The notes under the pieces are model-generated. The model was given only the letters and a program-made list of their open reading frames with translations. It was not told the origin of the DNA and did not search any database. 11,887 nt of DNA from Betaproteobacteria bacterium (lineage in GTDB: Bacteria; Pseudomonadota; Gammaproteobacteria; Burkholderiales; SG8-41), in contig JAKFUJ010000170.1 of assembly GCA_021732805.1 (NCBI GenBank), forward strand, positions 1 to 11,887, given 5' to 3'. The translations under genes were made by a program, and so were the position numbers. Shown here piece by piece: positions 1-7,748 of the stretch (positions within the stretch are counted from its first letter, which is position 1; every line of letters starts with the position of its first letter).

Positions 1-428
1 GGCCAGCCTTCAGCCAGCGGCACGGCCGACGGCGCCTGCGTCTGCCATGCGCCCTCGTTCGCCTGCAAGGGGCCATGACCCTGCCACGGCCGGTGCGCAG
101 AGCCCTTGCGTCCGGCATGGGCCAGTTGCACGCCGAGCAGGATCGGTGAAATGCCGCGCACGTAATCTACTACACGCTTCATGGCTGCTTCGTTCGCGTC
201 AGAATACAAACCCACGCAATGCGGCGTGATGTGCGCCGTCGGCGTCACGCCGGTCATTTCGATCACCAGCATCGACGCGCCGGAAATCGCCATTGAACCC
301 AAGTGCATGATGTGCCAGTCGGTCAGCGAACCATCCACTGCGCTGTACTGGCACATCGGCGCCACCGTAATGCGGTTGGACAGTTCCCGGTTGCCGATTT
401 TCAGCGGTGTAACCAGTTGTGATGCCAT
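1..428 (-). CDS. Old Yellow Enzyme family NADH:flavin oxidoreductase (YqjM-like), 3' end missing
   Basis: The first 142 residues of an FMN-dependent ene-reductase of the Old Yellow Enzyme family; the rest lies beyond the left edge. The N-terminus MASQLVTPLKIGNRELSNR leads into APMCQYSA, which places Cys26 and Tyr28 exactly where YqjM/NamA-type enzymes carry the Cys and Tyr that tune FMN and bind substrate. LGVQLAHAGRKGS around residues 98-110 is the family's flavin-contacting strand, with Gln101. Members use NAD(P)H to reduce C=C bonds conjugated to a carbonyl, in the cytosol. The ATG at 428 has GGAG at 435-438 with good spacing. It is the last visible gene of a minus-strand series, 54 bases after the SLC13 permease, so it is probably co-transcribed with permease and aldolase. 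The family call is firm. The substrate, and whether it acts in the sugar-acid pathway, are unknown. Confidence 0.9.
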   Translation of the reverse strand, partial: MASQLVTPLKIGNRELSNRITVAPMCQYSAVDGSLTDWHIMHLGSMAISGASMLVIEMTGVTPTAHITPHCVGLYSDANEAAMKRVVDYVRGISPILLGVQLAHAGRKGSAHRPWQGHGPLQANEGAWQTQAPSAVPLAEGW

Positions 429-456
429 CGCGATCTCCAGGATTTTATTGCCGGGC

Positions 457-474
457 CCGGGCGCCAGAACCCGG
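457..474 (-). other. Short intercistronic hairpin between permease and Old Yellow Enzyme genes
   Basis: On the minus strand CCGGG and CCCGG pair around an 8-base loop, between the permease stop and the oxidoreductase ribosome binding site. The stem is only five base pairs and no T-run follows directly, so it is a weak candidate for an mRNA stability or attenuation element rather than a terminator. Confidence 0.2.
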
Positions 475-482
475 TGGCCGAC

Positions 483-1868
483 TCATTTTGCAAAGTATCC
501 GATCACCCGCCACCACAGATAATGCAGCGGAATCAGCGCAAAAATGCTGATCAGCGCCAGCGGCACCGTCAACCGCAATGCATCACGCAGCTTCAGCCCC
601 GCCAGTTGCATGCCGACGACCACCGGCGGCGCCTGATACGGCAGCAGCAGCGTTGAAAAACCCACGGCCGTGGTCATCAGCGCCGCCTTGATCGGCCAGC
701 CCGCGGCCTCGGCAAAATGCCCGGCCAGCGGCGACAACAGCGCGGGCTGCGCGGGATTGGTGACGATCATCGACACCGCGGTGGACAGCACGCTGAGTAC
801 GATGAAATTCGATGCGTCGGCCTCCGGCTGCAAACGCACCACGCCAAGCAACGCATCACCAATGGCCTTGCTCAGTCCCGTATCGAGCATCACCGCGCCC
901 AGCCCCAGAACCGCGGCAATATAGAAAAACGTGCCGAACTTCACTCGCTCCTGAAACACCGTCGCCGGCACTGCACCGACGCGCGGCAGCATCGCGACCA
1001 CCGCCGCCGCGAGTGCGATCCAGCCGGGGCGGATGCCGTGCAGAAAATCGGTGGCCCACAACGCCAGCGACAGCAACACAATCACCGCCAGCCGTTTTTC
1101 GTGACCGCTCATCGGTTGCAGATCGGCAGCCTTGCCTGCGGCACGGGTCTGCGCCGGAAACATCCGGCAGATGATGGCCACAATCAAAGCGCCTTTGACG
1201 ATACCCATCACCGGAAACTGCGCCCACAGATATTCGGCATAGATCAGTTGCACGCCGTACAGGGTTTCCGCGGCGCCGGCGAGCACCAGATTGGGCGCAT
1301 TCGCCGGCAGGATTGCGGTGCCGCACTGGAACGAGGTGACAATGACCGCAAACAGTACGCCATTGTGGCCGGGGCTGCCGCGTTCGAGGCCGTGGCGCTC
1401 GGCGACCGCCGCAAGAATCGGCACCAGCAGCAGGATGCGGCCTATGGTCGCCGGCATCAGGAATGCCAGCACCACTGTTACGAGTACGGTGGCGGTTACC
1501 AGTTGCGGATAGGCCCAGACGCGGGTGCCCAATGTTGCACGGGCAATGCGTTCGCCGAGTCCGGTCATGCGCACGGCTTCGGCGATCACCAGTCCGCCGA
1601 GCACCAGCCACAACGTGCCCGAAGTAAAGCCGGAAAAAATGACTTCAGGCCGCGCGATTTCCAGCAGCACCGCCAGCGAGAAAAACAGCAGCGCGGTCAG
1701 CGCTTCCGGCAGCGCGCCGGTCGCCCACAGCCCCATCACCAGCACCAGCAGCGCTGCGGTGTGCATCACATTGACGGCAACACCGGCGGGCGGCGGCATG
1801 AAAAAAATCACCACCGCCACCGTGGCAATCAGCGCCGCAAGCCATCCGGCAGGTTTCAGCATCGCCAT
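483..1868 (-). CDS. SLC13/DASS-type anion permease
   Basis: A 461-residue inner-membrane protein with roughly 11-12 hydrophobic segments along its whole length, matching the usual size of divalent anion:sodium symporters (SLC13/DASS, within the ion transporter superfamily). The two inverted-repeat substrate signatures are visible in degenerate form: MPATIGR at 138-144 followed by LLLVP, and TNPAQPALLSP at 370-380. Helical breaks at LPANAPN (187-193) and LLPYQAPP (408-415) fit the hairpin and unwound regions of the fold. Family members carry dicarboxylates, citrate, sulfate or sulfonates. The usual SNT motif is not conserved here, so the substrate cannot be named. Next to an aldonate dehydratase and an HpaI-like aldolase, a sugar acid or organic acid is likely; sulfate is an alternative given the sulfatases further on. 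No clear Shine-Dalgarno precedes the ATG at 1868; an in-frame ATG at 1862 is possible. It lies 45 bases after the aldolase stop. Confidence 0.85.
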   Translation of the reverse strand: MAMLKPAGWLAALIATVAVVIFFMPPPAGVAVNVMHTAALLVLVMGLWATGALPEALTALLFFSLAVLLEIARPEVIFSGFTSGTLWLVLGGLVIAEAVRMTGLGERIARATLGTRVWAYPQLVTATVLVTVVLAFLMPATIGRILLLVPILAAVAERHGLERGSPGHNGVLFAVIVTSFQCGTAILPANAPNLVLAGAAETLYGVQLIYAEYLWAQFPVMGIVKGALIVAIICRMFPAQTRAAGKAADLQPMSGHEKRLAVIVLLSLALWATDFLHGIRPGWIALAAAVVAMLPRVGAVPATVFQERVKFGTFFYIAAVLGLGAVMLDTGLSKAIGDALLGVVRLQPEADASNFIVLSVLSTAVSMIVTNPAQPALLSPLAGHFAEAAGWPIKAALMTTAVGFSTLLLPYQAPPVVVGMQLAGLKLRDALRLTVPLALISIFALIPLHYLWWRVIGYFAK

Positions 1869-1913
1869 CGGAAAATGGCGATTACGCCGGTAAAATTATA
1901 TAAGTAATTGATT
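1869..1913 (-). promoter_or_regulatory. AT-rich aldolase/permease spacer with TATAAT box and small hairpin
   Basis: This 45-base spacer is far more AT-rich than its surroundings. On the minus strand it carries a perfect TATAAT (1895-1900 on the plus strand) but no matching -35. A GGCG-TAAT-CGCC hairpin (1877-1888) then sits where the permease ribosome binding site would be expected. It could be an internal promoter or a translational brake; both readings are weak. Confidence 0.25.
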
Positions 1914-2684
1914 TTATTGTTGTTTTTTATTAAATTTGGCGGCCAATGCTTCGGACCCCCGCGCCAGCATCACCAGATCAGATCCCACCGCAACAAACAG
2001 ATAGCCCATGTCGAGGCAGCGCTGGCCATCGCCTTCACCAACCAGAATCCCCGGCGCCTTGCCGGCCTTGGTGATGCGCTTCGCTGCATCTTCCATCACC
2101 TTCCAAACTTCCGGATGCTGCCAGTTGCCGAGGTGTCCCATGTCCGCGGCGAGATCGTTGGGGCCGATGAACACGCCATCCACGCCTTCGACCGCCGCGA
2201 TCTGCTCGATCTGCTTCATCGCCGTCAATGTTTCCACCTGCACCAGCACACACATCTCGTCGTGCACGCGCTTGAAATAATCCTTCACCCGGCCATAGCG
2301 GTTGGCCCGTGTGCAACCCGACACGCCGCGCACCCCCAGCGGCGGATAACGCGTCGCCGCCACCGCGCGTTTCGCTTCCTCGACGTTCTGCACGTAAGGA
2401 ATCAGCAGCGTGCGCGCGCCGACATCAAGATAACGCTTGATCAGCACCGTGTCGTTCCACGCCGGACGCACGATGGGCTCGCTGCTGCCGGCGAGCATGG
2501 CATCCAACTGGTTCTGCACGACAGGCAATTCGTTCGGCGAATGTTCGGTATCGAGCAGCACCCAGTCAAAACCGGCATCGGCCAGAACTTCGGCGGAGAT
2601 AGGACTGCACAGGCTCGACCAGATGCCGATCTGCGGTTTGCCGGCTTTGATGGCTTTTTTGAATTGATTGACGGGTAAATCCAT
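1914..2684 (-). CDS. HpcH/HpaI-family class II aldolase (4-hydroxy-2-oxo-heptanedioate / 2-keto-3-deoxy acid type)
   Basis: A 256-residue metal-dependent pyruvate aldolase closely resembling HpaI. The N-terminal block FKKAIKAGKPQIGIW, the segment PIVRPAWND and the block GVFIGPNDLAADMG are family signatures. The expected active-site residues are all present: His48 (DTEHSPNE), Arg73 (VRPAWND), and the metal ligands Glu151 (VQVET) and Asp177 (GPNDL), with the same 26-residue spacing as in HpaI. These enzymes cleave 4-hydroxy-2-oxo acids to pyruvate plus an aldehyde in the cytosol. Beside an IlvD/Edd dehydratase, the natural substrate is probably a 2-keto-3-deoxy sugar acid rather than the homoprotocatechuate intermediate. 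The ATG at 2684 is chosen because GGAG at 2690-2693 lies directly before it; an in-frame ATG at 2699 lies upstream of that site. Family and mechanism are firm, the exact substrate is not. Confidence 0.92.
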   Translation of the reverse strand: MDLPVNQFKKAIKAGKPQIGIWSSLCSPISAEVLADAGFDWVLLDTEHSPNELPVVQNQLDAMLAGSSEPIVRPAWNDTVLIKRYLDVGARTLLIPYVQNVEEAKRAVAATRYPPLGVRGVSGCTRANRYGRVKDYFKRVHDEMCVLVQVETLTAMKQIEQIAAVEGVDGVFIGPNDLAADMGHLGNWQHPEVWKVMEDAAKRITKAGKAPGILVGEGDGQRCLDMGYLFVAVGSDLVMLARGSEALAAKFNKKQQ

Positions 2685-2689
2685 GATCA

Positions 2690-2693
2690 CTCC
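2690..2693 (-). promoter_or_regulatory. Ribosome binding site of the aldolase gene
   Basis: GGAG on the minus strand, five bases before the ATG at 2684. It decides the start: the in-frame ATG at 2699 is upstream of it and would add five residues not typical of the family. Confidence 0.7.
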
Positions 2694-2699
2694 AATCAA

Positions 2700-2849
2700 G
2701 AATGAGTTTTAAGAAAAAGTCGCGCGATCAAAAAATGATCCGCGCGAAGCCAGGACGAGGAGCGCGCGAGGCTCCGACGAGACATTACCGAAAGGTAAGG
2801 CGAGGAGGAACGCAGCGGGCGACAAAGTCATGGCGAGAACGGGCATTTT
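2700..2849. repeat. Hairpin-rich intergenic element, probable dispersed repeat
   Basis: A non-coding spacer between the dehydratase stop and the aldolase start with several inverted repeats. CGCGCGATCA (2721-2730) and TGATCCGCGCG (2736-2746) pair across an A5 loop with one bulged base. GGAGC (2759-2763) pairs with GCTCC (2771-2775). TTACC-GAAA-GGTAA (2785-2798) makes a perfect five-pair stem capped by a GNRA-type tetraloop when read on the plus strand. No plausible protein is encoded on either strand. The pattern suggests a palindromic repeat family or a structured RNA; with a single copy visible this is inference. The first hairpin, read on the minus strand, could also act as a partial terminator or processing site between dehydratase and aldolase. 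Confidence 0.45.
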
Positions 2850-4586
<1,737 letters not shown>

Positions 4587-4593
4587 CTCGACT

Positions 4594-4599
4594 CCTCCT
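4594..4599 (-). promoter_or_regulatory. Strong ribosome binding site of the dehydratase gene
   Basis: A perfect AGGAGG on the minus strand, seven bases before the ATG at 4586. It rules out the longer reading that begins at the TTG at 4718. Confidence 0.85.
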
Positions 4600-4717
4600 G
4601 AAGTGATCTTTGGTGTTGCGGGATTGCGGGATATTCTAACCGAGGCTCCGCCACAGGCATGCGGTAGACTTTGCCCCTCAATCGCAGCAGCAAACCACAT
4701 CTTGGACGGCCTCGCCA
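4600..4717. promoter_or_regulatory. Divergent promoter region between the dehydratase and the LVIVD protein
   Basis: The two flanking genes start outward from this spacer, so it should hold both promoters. For the dehydratase a TAGAAT -10-like hexamer is readable on the minus strand (4633-4638), without a convincing -35. For the plus-strand gene nothing clear is visible, and its ribosome binding site is weak. No obvious operator palindrome was found. Confidence 0.35.
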
Positions 4718-6040
4718 ATGGACACCATCAGCAAACCCACCCTCGCCCACAACGTCAAACGCCTGTCGCATCTTGATCTGCCGGGCGCCGGCCAGGTTTA
4801 CGTCGAAGGCACGCATGCCTACGTCGGCCATATTCCAAACAAGCAGCAGCTCGGCACCAGCATTCTCGACGTGTCGGATGCGAAGAATCCGCGCATCGTG
4901 TCGCAGATTTTCATTGAAGATCCGGATTCGCACAGCCACAAGGCACGCGTCATCGGCGACCTGATGATCATCAACAGCGAACGCAACATGACCGCCATCG
5001 GCCGCAAGGCCGATGAACTGCCCAAGCTGCGCGCCCGACTGAAAACCGAACTGGGCCGCGACGCGACTCACACCGAACTCGCGGCAAAGCTGGGGGTTGC
5101 AGTGGCCGACATCCCGGCCGTGGAAGAAGCTGAGCGCAATCCTTATGAGCGCGGCGGATTCAGCCTGTATGACGTATCGAACAAAACCAAACCCAAACTG
5201 ATCCATTTCCAGAAAACCCACGGCCGCGGCGTGCACCGCTTCGACATGGATCAGGATTACGCCTACATTTCCACCGAGATGCCGGGCTACATCGGCAACA
5301 TCCTCGTCACCTACGACATCCGCAATCCGGCCAAACCGGAAGAAGTATCCCGCTGGTGGATGCCGGGCCAACACATCGCCGGCGGCGAGAAGCCGACCTG
5401 GTCCGGCCGCCAGCACCGGCTGCACCACACACTGCGTTTCGGCAATGAACTGTGGGCCGGCTGCTGGCATGGGGGCGTGCGCGTAATCGACGTCACCGAC
5501 ATCCGCAATCCGAAAACCACCGGCGCCTACAACTACCACCCGCCGTACCCGGAACCCTCGCACACCTTCATGCCGGTGCTGAAAAAACTCGACGGCAAAC
5601 GCATCGCCGTCGCCATCGACGAGGAAGACCACGCCCACGACGCCGAAGAAATGGCGCGCCGCCGCGGCCGCCCGCACGGCTGCCTGTGGGTGCTTGATGT
5701 CACCGACCTCAGCAATATCAAGCCGATCTCTTTGTTTGAGGTGAGTGAACTCGACAGCCCGTGGAGCCGCACCACTCCCGGCCGTTTCGGTGCGCACCAG
5801 TTCCAGGAAAACTGGAAAGGCGGTGACACGCTGCTGTATTGCGCCTGGTTTGCCGGCGGCCTGCGCATTGTCGACGTCGCCGATCCCTCGGCGCCGCAGG
5901 AAGTCGGTTGGTACATCCCGGAACCCTGCGGCGGCAAACCCTGCCCGCAGACCAATGACACCGATGTCGATGACCGCGGACTGATTTATCTGGTGGATCG
6001 TTATTGCGGTTTTGATGTGCTGGAGTTCAATCGCAAATGA
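4718..6040 (+). CDS. Cytosolic LVIVD-repeat beta-propeller protein with a sigma-70-region-3-like insertion
   Basis: A 440-residue protein without signal peptide or membrane segment. Six LVIVD-type repeats of the form hydrophobic-x-D-V-x-(D/N)-x-x-x-P are visible: TSILDVSDAKNP (47-58), GFSLYDVSNKTKP (147-159), LVTYDIRNPAKP (196-207), VRVIDVTDIRNP (254-265), LWVLDVTDLSNIKP (323-336) and LRIVDVADPSAP (382-393). A final strand pair follows at the C-terminus, which together fits a six- or seven-bladed propeller. Between blades 1 and 2, residues 101-140 form a charged helical insert, including ELGRDATHTELAAKLG, that looks like sigma-70 region 3 rather than propeller. Conserved-looking histidine-rich stretches (HRLHH at 233-237, DEEDHAHD at 301-308) could bind metal or ligand. 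Its stop overlaps the next gene's start by ATGA, implying coupled translation. The biochemical role is unknown; it is not a sigma factor as a whole. The start at 4718 has only a weak ribosome binding site. Confidence 0.8.
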   Translation: MDTISKPTLAHNVKRLSHLDLPGAGQVYVEGTHAYVGHIPNKQQLGTSILDVSDAKNPRIVSQIFIEDPDSHSHKARVIGDLMIINSERNMTAIGRKADELPKLRARLKTELGRDATHTELAAKLGVAVADIPAVEEAERNPYERGGFSLYDVSNKTKPKLIHFQKTHGRGVHRFDMDQDYAYISTEMPGYIGNILVTYDIRNPAKPEEVSRWWMPGQHIAGGEKPTWSGRQHRLHHTLRFGNELWAGCWHGGVRVIDVTDIRNPKTTGAYNYHPPYPEPSHTFMPVLKKLDGKRIAVAIDEEDHAHDAEEMARRRGRPHGCLWVLDVTDLSNIKPISLFEVSELDSPWSRTTPGRFGAHQFQENWKGGDTLLYCAWFAGGLRIVDVADPSAPQEVGWYIPEPCGGKPCPQTNDTDVDDRGLIYLVDRYCGFDVLEFNRK

Positions 6041-6759
6041 GCGCCACCACCAACGAATTCCGGGTCATGACCTCCGGCGCCTTCACCGCTGCCTACAAGG
6101 CGCTGACCCCACAACTGGAAAAACTCACCGGCAAAACCGTCGTCACCGTCACCACTTCCATCGGCACCGGCGACACCTCGATCCCGAATCGCCTCAAACG
6201 CGGTGAAGTGGCGGACATCGTGATCGTTGCCGAAGGCGTGCTGCGCCAGTTCATCGCCGACGGCCTGGTGCTTGCTGAGGACGCGACGACCATCGCACGC
6301 TCGATGATGGGCTTCGCGGTGCCCGCGGGCACTCCGGATCCCGCCGTACGCACCGCCGACGACTTGCGACGAGCCCTGCTGGCAGCAAAAGCCATCGGCT
6401 ACTCCGCCAGCGAAAGCGGCAGGTATTTCACCACTGAACTGGTGCAACGCCTGGGCATCGCAGATGAGGTGCTGCCCAAAAGCCGCCTGATCGGCGGTGG
6501 TGAGCGTGTCGGCACCGTCATCGCCCGTGGCGAACTCGATTTCGGTTTCCAGCAGATCAGCGAACTGCTGCCGGTACAGGGCATTGCGCACATCACGCCG
6601 CTGCCGCCGGAATTGCAGAAGGTTTCCAGCTTCATGGCGGGCATCGGCGCGAACTCGCCGGACAGGGAGGCGGCGAGCAAGGTCATCGCATTTCTGCGCT
6701 CGGCAGAGGCAGCCAAGGCCATTGCCGACAGCGGGCTGGAACCTGCAATCAACCGTTAA
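6037..6759 (+). CDS. ModA-like substrate-binding-fold protein without signal peptide
   Basis: A 240-residue type II periplasmic-binding-fold protein of the molybdate-binding (ModA-like, SBP_bac_11) group. Recognisable blocks are FRVMTSGAFTAAYKAL (8-23), the ligand-loop segment TTSIGTGDTSIPNRLKRGEVADIVIVAE starting at residue 39, YSASESGRYFTTELVQRLGI in the middle, and DREAASKVIAFLRS near the C-terminus. Classical ModA proteins are exported to deliver oxyanions to an ABC importer. This one starts directly in the first strand (MSATTNEFRV) with no leader, and no permease or ATPase gene is in the window. It starts inside the stop of the LVIVD-propeller gene (ATGA), so the two products are likely made together and may act together. 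Possible roles are a cytosolic ligand sensor, a binding protein recruited by another route, or an isomerase-like enzyme on the same fold. The family call is good; the ligand is unknown. Confidence 0.8.
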   Translation: MSATTNEFRVMTSGAFTAAYKALTPQLEKLTGKTVVTVTTSIGTGDTSIPNRLKRGEVADIVIVAEGVLRQFIADGLVLAEDATTIARSMMGFAVPAGTPDPAVRTADDLRRALLAAKAIGYSASESGRYFTTELVQRLGIADEVLPKSRLIGGGERVGTVIARGELDFGFQQISELLPVQGIAHITPLPPELQKVSSFMAGIGANSPDREAASKVIAFLRSAEAAKAIADSGLEPAINR

Positions 6760-6768
6760 CGATTCGAC

Positions 6769-6788
6769 AAAAATAGCGTGGGCACGCT
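6769..6788 (-). terminator. Probable intrinsic terminator after the M15 peptidase gene
   Basis: Reading the minus strand, AGCGT-GCCC-ACGCT forms a five-pair stem with a four-base loop (6775-6788), followed by ATTTTT (T-run at 6769-6773). It lies about 24 bases past the peptidase stop in the convergent gap. The stem is short, so strength is uncertain. The same bases also belong to a longer GTGGGCA/TGCCTAC dyad (6778-6805). Confidence 0.4.
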
Positions 6789-6811
6789 GCGCTTTGCCTA
6801 CCCTGCTCACC

Positions 6812-7390
6812 TCATATAGCTGGAGCAGCTCTCAAGGGACTGTCCCGACTCGCGACATGACACCAGTGCCAAGGCTCGTACTGATATCCCTGTGGATTAT
6901 CAGCCGGATAAGACAGCACAAATCCAAACTGCCCCGCATGCTGTCGCAACCAACTGAATGCAGCCGTTTGATCAAAACAACATTCAAGTAACGGTGTATC
7001 CGGAGCACCAATATCCATGGCGCATCCGGTATGGTGTTCGCTGAAACCGGGCGGCGCGGAAACACAAAGTATGTCTTCGATCTTCTGGCCCGCATCCAGC
7101 TTGCGCTGGATGATTTCAGCCTGACGATCCACGCTGCGGTAAGCGGAGACAATAAAAAGATGAATATTCGCTTGCAGTGCAGCGTCCTTCATGCGACACC
7201 ACGCCTTTGCCGCCTCGGGCACCAATCTGTGTTCCCGCCCATCAGCGCCAACTTCAGCCAGTTCAAGGTGTGAGGCCTCAACGCAGGGACACAAGCCGCG
7301 TGCGGCAATCAACTCGGGCCGAATGCCCAGTTCCTCAAGGCGATCGAGTGTCAAAGATGTCGGATTCAATTTTGCTGCTCGCTGAATCAT
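6812..7390 (-). CDS. VanY-like M15 family zinc D,D-carboxypeptidase, no signal peptide
   Basis: A 192-residue zinc peptidase of the M15 (VanY/D-alanyl-D-alanine carboxypeptidase) family. The catalytic half runs from SAYRS (82-86, with the substrate-binding Arg85), through SEHHTGCAMDIG (117-128), which is the family SxHxxGxAxD motif with zinc ligands His119 and Asp126, to YEPWHW (171-176) with the general base Glu172 and third zinc ligand His175. Family members trim the terminal D-Ala, or cleave L-Ala-D-Glu or cross-links, in peptidoglycan. Residues 1-75 show no export signal or lipobox, which is odd for an enzyme whose usual substrate is outside the membrane. The ATG overlaps the stop of the antidote gene (ATGA) and has no ribosome binding site of its own, so translation is probably coupled. 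It could be a phage-type lysin, a muropeptide-recycling enzyme, or the effector of the upstream antidote. Confidence 0.85.
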   Translation of the reverse strand: MIQRAAKLNPTSLTLDRLEELGIRPELIAARGLCPCVEASHLELAEVGADGREHRLVPEAAKAWCRMKDAALQANIHLFIVSAYRSVDRQAEIIQRKLDAGQKIEDILCVSAPPGFSEHHTGCAMDIGAPDTPLLECCFDQTAAFSWLRQHAGQFGFVLSYPADNPQGYQYEPWHWCHVASRDSPLRAAPAI

Positions 7391-7671
7391 GGCTGTATTG
7401 AGGTCGCTGACAACTTGACGCCCAATGCATTGAGCAGTTTCAACATCGTGTCATACCGCGGCTTCGCTCCGGGCGTCAGCGCCTTGTACAGACTCTCCCG
7501 CCCCAGACCGGCATCCTTGGCTAGCTGCGCCATACCCTTCGCACGTGCGACGTCGCGCACCGCCGCCAGAAAAACATCCGGATCCGGATCTTCCAGCGCT
7601 GCAGTGATGTACTCGGCGATGGTTTCATCGTCCTTCAGGTAATCGGCCGCGTCGAAGCGTGCTGTTTTCAT
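7387..7671 (-). CDS. HI1420-type addiction-module antidote (HTH antitoxin) without its toxin
   Basis: A 94-residue protein that reads like a standard HI1420-family antidote: MKTARFDAADYLKDDETIAEYI at the N-terminus, then a Cro/C1-type helix-turn-helix over about residues 44-90 with DVARAKGMAQLAKDAGL and GRESLYKAL. These proteins bind and repress their own promoter and neutralise a RelE-like HI1419-type toxin whose gene normally lies just upstream. Here the 77-base spacer upstream holds no toxin gene and the next gene is a LysR regulator. Downstream, its stop overlaps (ATGA) the start of an M15 peptidase. A perfect inverted repeat sits 9 bases before its ATG, fitting autorepression. It is either an orphan antidote or it belongs functionally with the peptidase. 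The family call is firm; the pairing is inference. Confidence 0.85.
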   Translation of the reverse strand: MKTARFDAADYLKDDETIAEYITAALEDPDPDVFLAAVRDVARAKGMAQLAKDAGLGRESLYKALTPGAKPRYDTMLKLLNALGVKLSATSIQP

Positions 7672-7680
7672 GTTCGCAAT

Positions 7681-7702
7681 GTATCCGAACGGATACTAGT
7701 AT
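7681..7702. promoter_or_regulatory. Overlapping palindromes, probable operator of the antidote gene
   Basis: GTATCCG-AA-CGGATAC (7681-7696) is a perfect 7-base inverted repeat. A second perfect palindrome, ATACTAGTAT (7693-7702), overlaps its right end, so related GTATCC/GGATAC/GTAT half-sites follow each other. Such an array next to a helix-turn-helix antidote gene is typical of an autoregulatory operator. It starts 9 bases upstream of the antidote ATG, overlapping any leader and perhaps a TAGTAT -10-like hexamer. Confidence 0.65.
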
Positions 7703-7748
7703 GCAACATCGGCACCAAGCCATCAGGAGGTAACGCCATAAAAAACCG

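Noticed and set aside
717..1907. 396-codon plus-strand frame opposite the SLC13 permease
   Set aside because: The translation is an H/Q/R-rich low-complexity shadow of a hydrophobic gene on the other strand; typical antisense frame in GC-rich DNA.
1908..2678. 256-codon plus-strand frame opposite the aldolase
   Set aside because: Mirror image of the aldolase gene, whose catalytic residues prove the minus strand is the coding one.
4587..4718. N-terminal extension of the dehydratase from a TTG at 4718
   Set aside because: A perfect AGGAGG lies before the ATG at 4586, numbering from there puts the cluster cysteines at the family positions, and the extension has no conserved look.
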